NCBI GenBank assembly: GCA_002077065.1 | Contig: NAJO01000030.1 | Location: 62,001 to 126,000, forward strand | From: Cryoendolithus antarcticus | Lineage: Eukaryota > Ascomycota > Dothideomycetes > Cladosporiales > Cladosporiaceae | Direction: 5' to 3' | Length of the DNA: 64,000 bases | In this document: positions 9,562 through 18,745 of the stretch, one piece after another | How the letters are laid out: each line of letters begins with the position of its first letter | Position numbering within the stretch: position 1 is the first letter of the stretch | Position numbers and translations under genes: made by a program | The notes under the pieces: model-generated | Databases searched by the model: none | The model's input: only the letters and a program-made list of their open reading frames with translations | Told to the model about the DNA's origin: nothing

Positions 9562-11178
9562 ATGGCGCCATTCCCTCATGCTCGGTACCATGATGCGCTG
9601 CCTCTCGATCAAAGTGTCGTTGAGACAATAGAGACAACTAACGCAGCTCTGACGACACCAACAATAGAGACAACTAGTACGTCGCAGACAATGCGAGACG
9701 ACCATGCGGCACCTGCTACAAGTAGATCAGCCAAGAGACATCGAACTCGCCGGCGCAACAAGTCACGTCTGGCGCTGGAGCAGGCTCATGGCACTCTTAC
9801 ATCGGTCTCCGTACCTATCAATGCCAGCTGCTCAGCAGCTGACGAGCTGCGCGAAAGCTTGTCTCGTCATCGACTCGGATCTGGTGCCCATCGCGCGGTA
9901 GTACCAGCCAAGGACACCAACGTTGCAGCGCCCAACCACATAGAGTCGCCCATCACACCCAAGAGCGTTGCTAATCGTACTCTCTCGCCCTCATCCGACG
10001 AGGAACTCTTGTCTCGCGAAGTAGACAACGAAGCTCAAGAGACAATAGGAGATCGTAGCCTGACCGTCAACGGTACTGGAGCAGATCAGCCCGACATTAC
10101 CGAAGTCGACGTACAGCACTGCGCAGAGTGCAACATCAAGTGCGACAGCGCAGTAGCCCTCAAGTACCACATCATCGGCAGTCATGCTGTCCTGCGCGTC
10201 TTTGCTTGCCCACAATGCGACGTCGTGGAATGCAATGAGCTAGAGGCGCTTCGCCACGTCATTTGGAGTCACAATGCCCCCAAGCCAAGCTTTCAAATAA
10301 TCCATCAATTCCCAGTACCAGGCGGACTATGGAAGCTCGAGAAGGTGCAGGGGATCACCTCTGTCGAGTCGGGGCCGTATCTGATGCCCTCTTCTGGCAG
10401 CTCGAACTTACGTATCCCCTGGCCGAAGAACGAGCAGAGCGATGTCCGGGCTGCCGACACGGCCGATACGTCGTACATGCCTAGACCCAGGCGGCAGACC
10501 GTCAATGCTCCAATCAAGCAAGTCGGCAGTGCGATCCTCAACGGCATCAAAGCTTTGCCCATAAAGGAAGCCACCGTCAAGCAATGCACCTGCGACAGCA
10601 CGCAAGACGCCATCAAAGGCAACGTCCCGCGCCCACCAAACTCGTTCATGGTCTTCCGTAGCTGGTATGCCAAGCGCAACGGCGCACTCGGCAGCGCCCA
10701 GCAATCGATGTCGTCCGCTGCTGGCAGAGCGTGGAACGATCTGGACGAGACTGAGAAAAAGCGATTCAAAGTCATGGCTGACGAGACCGCCGCGCAGCAC
10801 GTTGCGGACAATCCGGGCTACAAATACGATCCGCTGCGCAAGGCGAAACTGGCATTTGGAGATGAGAGCTGCGAGTGTGGCGCTTTTGAAGCGAATTGCG
10901 ATGCCTTGAAGAGGGTGATGCGGAACACAGGTGGTAAGCGGGGAGCCAGTAGGAAGAGTACTATGAGGAAGGTGGAGAGTGATGAGGATGCAGATAGCGA
11001 GAGTGAGGTGAAGATTGTGAAGCGGAGTGTCAGGAAATCTATGGAGCTGAGGATGGCGTCCCGTAAGCGATCGGTGACGGACATGGATGGTGGGTATGAC
11101 AGTGGGTCGAGTCCTCTTCTGCTCTCCCATGTGAGGGTGATGAAGAAGCAGAGGGTGGAGCAGCCCGGAAAGGCCTGA
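9562..11178 (+). CDS. protein with two C2H2 fingers plus an HMG box, orphan combination
   Basis: A single exon encodes 538 aa. A basic patch at 59-69 (KRHRTRRRNKSR) may be a nuclear signal. Two fingers at about 187-209 and 216-238 have the spacing C-x2-C-x12-H-x4-H (CAECNIKC...H-x4-H, CPQCDVVE...H-x4-H), identical to those of the gene upstream. An HMG box of the MATA type lies at about 355-425: RPPNSFMVFRSWYAKRN, GRAWNDLDETEKKRFKVMADE and NPGYKYDP are the recognisable blocks. The tail is rich in Arg, Lys, Ser and acidic residues. It is not the mating-type HMG gene: no APN2 or SLA2 lies nearby. A transcription factor or chromatin protein is likely; I know of no described family with this domain order. 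Confidence 0.8.
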   Translation: MAPFPHARYHDALPLDQSVVETIETTNAALTTPTIETTSTSQTMRDDHAAPATSRSAKRHRTRRRNKSRLALEQAHGTLTSVSVPINASCSAADELRESLSRHRLGSGAHRAVVPAKDTNVAAPNHIESPITPKSVANRTLSPSSDEELLSREVDNEAQETIGDRSLTVNGTGADQPDITEVDVQHCAECNIKCDSAVALKYHIIGSHAVLRVFACPQCDVVECNELEALRHVIWSHNAPKPSFQIIHQFPVPGGLWKLEKVQGITSVESGPYLMPSSGSSNLRIPWPKNEQSDVRAADTADTSYMPRPRRQTVNAPIKQVGSAILNGIKALPIKEATVKQCTCDSTQDAIKGNVPRPPNSFMVFRSWYAKRNGALGSAQQSMSSAAGRAWNDLDETEKKRFKVMADETAAQHVADNPGYKYDPLRKAKLAFGDESCECGAFEANCDALKRVMRNTGGKRGASRKSTMRKVESDEDADSESEVKIVKRSVRKSMELRMASRKRSVTDMDGGYDSGSSPLLLSHVRVMKKQRVEQPGKA

Positions 11179-11430
11179 TGATTGTGGTGGCGGTTGCAAT
11201 GTATGAGTAGTCAGTGGGCGGAGTATGCTTCCTCTTGCGTTGCAAGACCACTTCCCGACCGCCTCGCTCTTTCCCTGAGCACCTGCATGTTTGCTCCACT
11301 AGCTCTTTCCTCATGCTCACATACGCGGGCCGTCGCTATTTGTGTGACTGCAACACTTGATGTCAACCCACGGTCCTGCTCTACTCCACACCATCTCATC
11401 TCTATCTCTACGTCTGTCCTCAGATCCACC

Positions 11431-12681
11431 ATGGACGGCACCAACCGCGGTCTTAATGCAGACCACCTCGCGGATGGGCTACCTCTCATTAAACAGGAGC
11501 ATGGCGACAATGATGATATCAGATTCGCGAGTGGTACAGCCCTGAGTCGACTGCCTCCCGTGAGCGACGAGATTCGTGCGCGCGCGGCCAACAGACTCAC
11601 GGAGAACATCGTCACATCGCTGCAGCTGCGTGTCAAACCTATGCCTCTGGAGCGCTTGGCCATCGACACGACGGGTCACAAGGCTGCGACCATCCTCGCA
11701 ATCGCTCTGCATTACACCACAGATACCATTGCTGCTTTTGTCAACCGTTCCGAGGAGGAAGTGTTGGAGATGATAGCTCAGGCCATGCTTGATCACGGAA
11801 AAGGCAAGGCTGTCAAAGTGGCGAACCTGATCGCTCTGCACGATGAGTTCACGAGTCGTCACACTGCCTTTTCCACCGATCCGGCGAATGTCACCTGCTG
11901 CTCGAAGGTCACGCGAAAGGGCAAGGCGATTGTCCAGCAAGCAGTGATCAAGCCAGAATTTGGGCAGCAAAACCATATCGAGTCGAAAGCGTTTCCTGAT
12001 GCGCGCGGCACCACACTCTCGGCCCTCCACACTAATAAACTTCCAAGCGTAAAGTCAGAGCTGCTGCTGCAGACTCTCCAGCTGAAAGTCACTCCGATGG
12101 AGAAGCTGGACTCGCATCCCACCGCATGGCGGGCCGACATCGTTCTTGCAGTCTCGCTGCACTACACTCGACCGACAATGGCTCAGCACTGTCAACTCGA
12201 CGAGGATACGCTCGCCATCACGGTCCATTCGGCCGCAGATGTACATGGGAGCGCCATCGGCTTGGACGGTAACCACGTCCGTGCTATCTGCGCCGAGCTT
12301 CGTCGTCGACACACCAAGAACGAGAGGCTACCCAATCGAGTGCGCTGCTGTGGCCCAAATGGACAGATCCGCTGGGGCTGCGAGAGAGCCGAACGACTCA
12401 AACAGAAGAAGGAACGCCGGAAGTTTGAGAGATTCACGGAGAACTTGAGGCTGCTCGAGATGGTGCCGCTGACGAGTGCTGAGCAGGCGAGGAGACGCAG
12501 CGAGAGAGCACAGCGCAGGTCAATGAACGCGGTCCAGGGAGACGTCGGTGCCACTGGAAGAGACAGACGAACGGAGAGGTCGCAGCATAGGGCGAGGACT
12601 GCGGTCCAGAGGAACGCCGATGGTGCGCGGAGAGAGCTTCTGGAGGACACCATTCGGAAGATGTCATGTTTGAAAGTGTGA
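11431..12681 (+). CDS. orphan protein with a duplicated domain of about 100 residues
   Basis: The frame encodes 416 aa from the ATG at 11431 (good context, ACCATGG). Upstream the frame stays open but lacks another credible start. Two internal copies align over their full length: residues about 58-158 and 209-308. Shared blocks are LQLRVKPMPLERL / LQLKVTPMEKL, TILAIALHYTTDTIA / IVLAVSLHYTRPTMA, a helical middle, RHT, and a closing Cys-Cys pair (VTCCSK / VRCCGP). The C-terminal 100 residues are strongly basic with many Arg (RLKQKKERRKFERF, RRRSERAQRRS). I recognise no family. The helix-rich copies with a basic tail suggest nucleic acid binding, which is inference only. Confidence 0.7.
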   Translation: MDGTNRGLNADHLADGLPLIKQEHGDNDDIRFASGTALSRLPPVSDEIRARAANRLTENIVTSLQLRVKPMPLERLAIDTTGHKAATILAIALHYTTDTIAAFVNRSEEEVLEMIAQAMLDHGKGKAVKVANLIALHDEFTSRHTAFSTDPANVTCCSKVTRKGKAIVQQAVIKPEFGQQNHIESKAFPDARGTTLSALHTNKLPSVKSELLLQTLQLKVTPMEKLDSHPTAWRADIVLAVSLHYTRPTMAQHCQLDEDTLAITVHSAADVHGSAIGLDGNHVRAICAELRRRHTKNERLPNRVRCCGPNGQIRWGCERAERLKQKKERRKFERFTENLRLLEMVPLTSAEQARRRSERAQRRSMNAVQGDVGATGRDRRTERSQHRARTAVQRNADGARRELLEDTIRKMSCLKV

Positions 12682-12900
12682 GAGGCGGTCGAGAAGGCAT
12701 ACTTGGCCACCGATCATTCAGTGTAGGTGGACATGGAGGCTGCGGATTGACCAAAAGCGAATGAAGCAGGAGGAGGAGCATGTGTAGGACGAGCGCCTGA
12801 CGAAGCTGGAGACGATCATTACTGGCCAACAGGGCTCCAAGAACCTGAAATGGCATTCCAATTTTCTCTTCTTATCATGGAATATGTCTGGGACGATCTT

Positions 12901-13472
12901 TCATGCCGTTGTACCGCTCTGCTGCATGGCACCCTGTATCTGCATGATCTGTAGAAGTCAGCGTCAAATTAGTAAGGGCGAGGGTGCTCAACACTACAGA
13001 CCTCCGTTCTCTTCCCTTCACTCTTCTCTTGAATCTCCTTGATACTTACTTCGATGCGTTTGCTAGGTCTCGTCAGTGCTGACCATTCATCTTGCGATTC
13101 AACAATACATACATCTCGCCACCGATGTACTCTAGTCTGCCGTCTACGGTGCTCTTCGCCTCAGTCGTATCTTGCTTCAGCAATACTGGCCCGACGAGCT
13201 TGTAAATGTTCGCATCGTCTGCGAGTGTGCTGAACTCCTGTCGATTGTTAGCGAGCTCGTTAGACAAGGTTGGAGAGGAATGCATGCCCTACCTTCTGCA
13301 CACTCTTGTTCTCCTGCTGCTGACTTTCGAGCTTCTGCCGCGCAGTGACGAGGCTACTCATCTCTGTAATCGTGTCAGTATGATGGTCGGCAGCCAAATA
13401 TAATTCGATCTCACCCGTTTGAAAGCCTTGATACTCGTCGGACAGTGCCTGTAGCTGTTTCTGCTGCGCCAT
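12901..13472 (-). CDS. YKE2: prefoldin subunit 6 (Yke2/Gim1)
   Basis: Five small exons on the minus strand: 13472-13415, 13363-13293, 13237-13113, 13062-13002 and 12948-12901, with introns of 51, 55, 50 and 53 nt. The spliced frame gives 120 aa, the family's normal size. Conserved blocks are KQLQALSDEYQ, ARQKLESQQQENKSVQKEF, LADDANIYKLVGPVLLKQD, GRLEYIGGEIKRIE and the closing EIMQIQGAMQQ. Prefoldin is a six-subunit cytosolic chaperone that hands unfolded actin and tubulin to the CCT chaperonin; subunit 6 is a beta-type coiled-coil subunit. Each junction was set by phase and by the recovered conserved sequence. Confidence 0.92.
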
Positions 13473-13811
13473 GACGAATTCAAGGAAATCCGCAGAATAA
13501 TCAAGGATTCATGTTTGGACCGAATGCTCAATTTCTCGCGTTATTTATCTGCTCGCCTGCTTTGAGTCAATAAATCAATATACAGTATTTGTTACACCGC
13601 GTTCGTCAAAGTGAAGTCTTGATGGCTACGCTGCCAAGACCAACCCTGGCTCGCCTAGATCGTCACTGACAGCCTCCGATACCAGAACAGCAACATACAA
13701 CAACGCAATTCCTTTTCCATAGCGCAGCCTGCATTACATCCTACTGCTGGCTAGTGTATCGCCACCAATATCACTGCTGTCCTCACTTAAACCCCCTCAA
13801 CACCGCCCAAG
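13473..13811. other. divergent promoter, prefoldin 6 / Vps4
   Basis: About 340 bp. A/T-rich segments (TTATTTAT near 13540 and AATAAATCAATATA near 13570) lie close to the prefoldin side. No gene is seen. Confidence 0.5.
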
Positions 13812-15110
13812 ATGTCGAACACCGACTTCCTCGGCCGGGCGATAGATGTCGTTAAGAAGGCAATCGAGCAAGACACGGCCGGCGAATACGAGAAAGCCTA
13901 CCAGCAATACTACCAAGCCCTCGAACTATTCATGCTCGCACTGAAATGGGAGAAGAACGCCAAGTCGAAGGAGATGATCCGGACCAAGGCAGCAGAGTAC
14001 ATGGAGCGGGCGGAGAAACTGAAGAAGCATCTCGAGGACCAGGACAGCACGTCAAAGCGGAAGCCGGCGGCGATGGGTAATAACGGTACCGCGAGCAATG
14101 GCACTGGCAAGGCGGAGGAGGACGAGGATGCTGATAGCAAGAAGTTAAGGGGTGCGTTACAGGGTGCTATCTTGACTGATAAGCCGAATATCAAGTGGGA
14201 AGACGTGGCTGGGTTGGAGGGAGCGAAGGATGCGTTGAAGGAGGCTGTTATTCTGCCGATTAAGTTTCCGCATCTGTTTACGGGAAAGAGGCAGCCGTGG
14301 AAGGGCATTTTGCTGTATGGACCCCCGGGGACGGGCAAGTCTTACCTTGCGAAGGCGGTGGCGACGGAAGCGAACAGCACGTTCTTCTCAGTCAGCAGCT
14401 CGGATCTTGTCAGCAAGTGGATGGGAGAGAGTGAACGTTTGGTTAAGCAGCTGTTCAACATGGCGCGAGAGAACAAGCCGAGCATCATTTTTATTGACGA
14501 GATTGATGCGCTGTGTGGGCCGAGAGGAGAGGGCGAGTCAGAGGCGTCACGCAGGATCAAGACGGAGTTGCTGGTGCAGATGGATGGTGTGGGCAGAGAC
14601 AGCAAGGGTGTGTTGATTCTTGGAGCGACGAACATCCCCTGGCAACTGGACGCTGCGATCAGGAGACGCTTTCAGCGAAGAGTCCACATCAGCTTGCCGG
14701 ATCAACCTGCACGGATGAAGATGTTTGAGCTGGCTGTGGGGACGACGCCATGTGATCTCAAAGGAGACGACTTCAAGACGTTGTCAAAGCTGAGTGAAGG
14801 ATACTCAGGGTCCGACATCACGATCGCAGTGCAGGACGCATTGATGCAGCCGGTGAGGAAGATTCAGACAGCCACGCATTACAAGAAGGTGGAAGTTGAC
14901 GGCATGGAGAAGTTGACACCATGCAGCCCTGGCGATTCTGGAGCAATCGAGATGAACTGGGTGGATATTGAGACTGATCAGTTGCTGGAGCCGCCTTTGC
15001 AGGTGAAGGACTTCATCAAGGCGATCAAGGCATCGAGACCGACGGTCAGCAACGATGATCTGGTCAAGAACACCGAGTGGACGAAGGAGTTCGGGAGTGA
15101 GGGCGCTTGA
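13812..15110 (+). CDS. VPS4: AAA ATPase Vps4, ESCRT-III disassembly
   Basis: One exon encodes 432 aa. The N-terminal MIT domain (about 5-75) binds ESCRT-III tails, followed by an Asn/Gly/acidic linker. The AAA domain has Walker A GPPGTGKS at 170-177, Walker B IIFIDEID at 225-232, the sensor region ILGATNIPW, and the arginine finger segment RRRFQRR. A beta-domain insertion and the Vps4 C-terminal helix ([12 protein letters not shown]) complete the protein. Vps4 remodels ESCRT-III during multivesicular body sorting and membrane scission. Length equals the usual 430-440 aa, and the absence of introns contrasts with the intron-rich prefoldin gene beside it. Confidence 0.97.
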   Translation: MSNTDFLGRAIDVVKKAIEQDTAGEYEKAYQQYYQALELFMLALKWEKNAKSKEMIRTKAAEYMERAEKLKKHLEDQDSTSKRKPAAMGNNGTASNGTGKAEEDEDADSKKLRGALQGAILTDKPNIKWEDVAGLEGAKDALKEAVILPIKFPHLFTGKRQPWKGILLYGPPGTGKSYLAKAVATEANSTFFSVSSSDLVSKWMGESERLVKQLFNMARENKPSIIFIDEIDALCGPRGEGESEASRRIKTELLVQMDGVGRDSKGVLILGATNIPWQLDAAIRRRFQRRVHISLPDQPARMKMFELAVGTTPCDLKGDDFKTLSKLSEGYSGSDITIAVQDALMQPVRKIQTATHYKKVEVDGMEKLTPCSPGDSGAIEMNWVDIETDQLLEPPLQVKDFIKAIKASRPTVSNDDLVKNTEWTKEFGSEGA

Positions 15111-15316
15111 TCTCTCAGGCATGAACCATACATAAATACAGCGACTTCGACAAGACCTCGCATCTCACGGCCTCCTCCGCAGCTTGGCGCACTATATTAC
15201 CCGGATTTAACCGTAGCTAAGCATTGCTGCACATCACGATACGGTCATCGCCACTGTTTGTTGTTCATAATGCTAATTGTTTCCTTCATTCGAAATCACA
15301 GAAGCACAACAACATC

Positions 15317-16318
15317 ATGGCGCAATCTCAGTATCAACAGCTTTCACAAGCCGAGGTCGACCATTTCTTACAGCATGGTTGGGTGAAGCTGTCAGAGTGC
15401 TTCACACAGGAGCAGGCCGATAAACTCATCGGCACAGTATGGACACGACTCGGCATGGACCCGAACGATAGATCGACATGGCATACCGAGCGCACGAACA
15501 TGCCTTCACACAATAAGTTCCTTGCCGCAGACTTCGCGCCTAAGGCCTGGAAGGCCATCTGCGATTTAGTAGGTGGTGAGGACCGAGTTGCGGAATACAA
15601 CAAGACCTGGAACGATGGACTGATCGTCAATCTCGGCACGCCCGAAGGTCACAACAAGGAGATCGACCCGCGCGAACTCCCTGGCTGGCACGTAGACGGC
15701 GACTTCTTCGCACATTTCCTCGACTCCCCCGAGCAGGGCTTGCTGGTCATCCCTCTCTTCACAGACATCGCAGAAGGCGGCGGTGGGACCTACATCTGCC
15801 CTGCCGCAATCCCAGAAATGGCAGCGTATCTTTACGACCACCCCGAAGGCGTGAGCCCACGCATGACACCTCGTGCAAAGAACCCGACCTGGCAGACAGA
15901 ACAAGGCCTGAAGTTCTTCAACGATCTCGCCGGCCGTATGCCGCGCGATGGCTTCGTCGAGGCGCACGGCAAGATGGGCGATGTCTACCTCCTGCACCCG
16001 CTCATGTTGCACTCAGCTAGCAATAACAAGCTGCGGAACTTGCGCATCATCACGAACCCGCCCGTGAGCTTGAACGAGCCGATGAGATTTCATCGCGAGG
16101 ACGGTGCTTATAGTGCGGTCGAGAAGAAGACTATTGCTGCTCTTGAGGGGAGGGATCTCAAGGGCTGGGAGATCACTGGGAGCAGGGATGAGGTTATTCC
16201 GGAGAGGCTGAAGAGGCAGCATGAGTTGAAGGTTGCGGAGTTGAAGAGGTTGGCGGAGCTGGAGCAGGGGGGAGCCGGGATCGATGCGCAGGTGAAGGAG
16301 GTGGGTATCACGGCGTGA
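15317..16318 (+). CDS. phytanoyl-CoA dioxygenase (PhyH)-like Fe(II)/2-oxoglutarate oxygenase
   Basis: The frame from the ATG at 15317 encodes 333 aa; upstream in-frame codons have no better start. The Fe(II) triad is visible: H125 and D127 in GWHVDGDFF and H232 in LMLHSAS. R240 or R243 (KLRNLRII) would bind 2-oxoglutarate. The family hydroxylates a range of small molecules and lipids; the substrate here cannot be read from the sequence. The C-terminal 60 residues are a charged helix (KRQHELKVAELKRLAELEQ) beyond the core. No targeting signal is evident, so it is probably cytosolic. It sits between Vps4 and the invertase without clear functional linkage. Confidence 0.85.
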   Translation: MAQSQYQQLSQAEVDHFLQHGWVKLSECFTQEQADKLIGTVWTRLGMDPNDRSTWHTERTNMPSHNKFLAADFAPKAWKAICDLVGGEDRVAEYNKTWNDGLIVNLGTPEGHNKEIDPRELPGWHVDGDFFAHFLDSPEQGLLVIPLFTDIAEGGGGTYICPAAIPEMAAYLYDHPEGVSPRMTPRAKNPTWQTEQGLKFFNDLAGRMPRDGFVEAHGKMGDVYLLHPLMLHSASNNKLRNLRIITNPPVSLNEPMRFHREDGAYSAVEKKTIAALEGRDLKGWEITGSRDEVIPERLKRQHELKVAELKRLAELEQGGAGIDAQVKEVGITA

Positions 16319-16823
16319 AGAGGTCGGTAGATACAGATGTACAATCAAGCCATGCCAAGCCAAGGCCTGTCGCCTCACTCTGCACCGGCGCTCTTGCTAT
16401 CTCACCCTCGCATCCACCCTCCGGCGAGCACTTCATCATCTTCCAATACACCCATCTTCATCGCTCATGTACAGTTCCCTCATAGCCGTAGAAGGGCCGT
16501 CAAGGCACCCTGCCGCGGAGTCGGGTCTGGGGCATTGACGCGTTCCTGCAGGTGCACGTCGTGGCAGAGGGGTAGACATCAACTTTGGCACCAACAACAC
16601 GTCCAACCGCAGCATGCCGACGTCAAGATCTCTCCGATCGCGACATTGGTATGCCGTTATGCTCAAGCTCTGTTGGGCTCAATCGGCCCTTCCAAGCTAC
16701 TCTATGCGGATGAGCGCTCGATGCAGAGCCATGCTGATGCAGATGGTATATACCCAGCTTCCTCGAGGTAGACCATTTCTCCATCTCCTCCAACGGACGT
16801 CTATCTTTCCACACTTCATCAAA
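16319..16823. other. promoter region of the invertase gene
   Basis: About 500 bp. It holds three candidate CreA sites (see the separate entry) and a TATA-like GGTATATACC at 16745-16754, about 70 bp before the ATG. No gene is seen. Confidence 0.5.
16419..16532. promoter_or_regulatory. candidate CreA (carbon repressor) sites in the invertase promoter
   Basis: Three matches to the CreA consensus SYGGRG: GCGGAG at 16515-16520, CTGGGG at 16527-16532 (a close pair), and the reverse-strand CCGGAG at 16419-16424. Paired sites are the arrangement expected for glucose repression of a sucrose-hydrolysing enzyme. The motif is short, so chance matches are possible. Confidence 0.35.
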
Positions 16824-18666
16824 ATGCTTTCTGTTGCCCGATTACTGACGGCGGTCTGCCTCGTGGGCGATGTGCTCGCTCAGACCAGCACGTACTTCTC
16901 ACCTGGAGTGCCAACAGATACACCTATTGCCGGCAACTATACAGGCGCATATCGACCGCGCGTACACTTCTCGCCGCCAACGGAGTTCATGAACGGTGTG
17001 TACTCACGCTGCCTCGGGACAGGATAACGCTGACACGATTGTCCAACTAAAAGATCCCAATGGCATGTTTGTTAATGCAGATGGGCTTTATCACCTGTAC
17101 TACCAGTATGACCCAACTGCGACTGTAGCTGGAAATCAGCACTGGGTACCTCTCACCGGCAATGATATCATGAACTTCGTTGACAGAGTATCAGGGCCAC
17201 GCCACAAGCAAGGATCTCTACACTTGGGAGAACCAAAAGATCGCTCTCTGGACACCCAACAACTACACGTTCGTCTTCTCTGGATCGGCAGTAGTCGATG
17301 TGAACAACACTTCTGGCTTCTTCCCAAATCAGACAAATGGCGTAGTGGCAATCTATACCTTGGCTCAGTATCCTAACAATGCTCCGGGTCCTCAGACGCA
17401 GAACATCGCGACCAGTCACGACGGAGGCTACACTTTCGACGCGTACGCCAGCAATCCCGTCATTGACTCGACATCGACACAATTCCGTGACCCGAAGGTA
17501 CTTTGGTATGAGCCTGGTCAGCATTGGGTCATGGTACTAGCGTTTGCTGCGGACTTTTCGATTGGGATCTATACATCGCCAAACCTCAAGGACTGGACGC
17601 CACAGTCCAATGTTACAAATGTCGGCTTGTTGGGGTTGCAGTACGAGTGCCCGAACCTAGTTGAGATTCCTTGGGAGGACGGACCACAGGAGACCGCTTG
17701 GCTGCTGGCAATATCGATCAATCCGGGTGCACCACTCGGTGGGAGTATCACTCAGTACTTTGCCGGTGATTTCAACGGCACGCATTTCGAGCCGTTCGAT
17801 CGCGCTGCCAGGATTGCGGACTTCGCGAAAGACAACTACGCTGGGCAGTGGTTCTCTGGCATCCCTGGCACAGAGTCGCAGGTGTCGATAGCTTGGGCTT
17901 CTAACTGGCAATAGTCAGTGAAACCACTCCATATCCTGACTGTATCTTATGCTGACACACTACCACCAGTACTCAACAAGTCCCGACAGGTCCCACAGAA
18001 GGTTGGCGCAGTCAAATGTCGCTACCTCGAGTGAATTACCTCAAGAATGCCACTCGCATCGGCTACGTCCTCGTGAGCGAGCCCTACAACATCTCAGCAG
18101 TCTACACCGAAGAGCTAGCCTACAATAGCAGCCTCGGCAACAGCTCCATCCTGCTAGATTACTCCTCAGTCGAATCTGGCGCCCTCTACTTCGAAGCGAA
18201 CATCACCTCCCTTTCCCCAACAACCGCAGTCGGAGCGCTGAACTTCACCTTCTCCAGCTCCATCTCGGGCGAGTATATCACCGGCGGCACTGTAGTCAAC
18301 GGCGATACCTGGCTTGACCGCGGGCACACAAACGCCTTCGACAACCCGTTCTTCACGAACAAGTTCTCTGCCACAGGTTTATACAGCGGGAGCGACAACG
18401 GCACATGGACGATCAGCGGCGTTATCGATAGATCGATATTCGAGGTTTTCGTCAATGGTGGCGAGCAGTCTGGAACCATGACATTTTATGCTACGCAGCC
18501 GCTGGACACTATGAGGATTGGTGCTGCCGGGATCGCGGCGAATGCGACGGTCAGTGTTGGGGTATGGGCACTCGCGGATACGTGGGCTGCTTTGGCGGAT
18601 GCGAATGGGACTGTCAGGGGGAATGCGACTGGGAGCGTGAGCAATGGGACGTACGGACGGATGTGA
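16824..18666 (+). CDS. secreted invertase / beta-fructofuranosidase, GH32
   Basis: Four exons: 16824-16995, 17054-17145, 17195-17913 and 17970-18666; 559 aa. A signal peptide covers about the first 19 residues ([19 protein letters not shown]). GH32 catalytic residues are all present: nucleophile D58 in FMNDPNG (its codon is split by intron 1), transition-state stabiliser D187 in FRDP, and acid/base E239 in YECPN. The first exon junctions recreate [10 protein letters not shown]. The C-terminal beta-sandwich contains [10 protein letters not shown]. Many Asn-x-Ser/Thr sites point to an extracellular glycoprotein. It hydrolyses sucrose and perhaps other beta-fructosides; exo-inulinase activity cannot be excluded from sequence alone. 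Confidence 0.95.
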
Positions 18667-18745
18667 GGGGTGCGTGAGTGTATAGTTTATCTAATGATAG
18701 CAGAGAGAGCTTGCGTGTCGACAATGGAATGCATGTCCGATGCGT

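Noticed and set aside
9625..9676. 16-nt direct repeat (ACAATAGAGACAACTA twice)
   Set aside because: It lies in frame within a Thr-rich coding stretch (TIETT twice) and is explained as a low-complexity coding repeat.
9562..11178. HMG-box gene as a mating-type (MAT1-2-1) locus
   Set aside because: Two zinc fingers precede the HMG box, and the usual neighbours (APN2, SLA2) are absent; Ski3 and prefoldin 6 flank the block instead.
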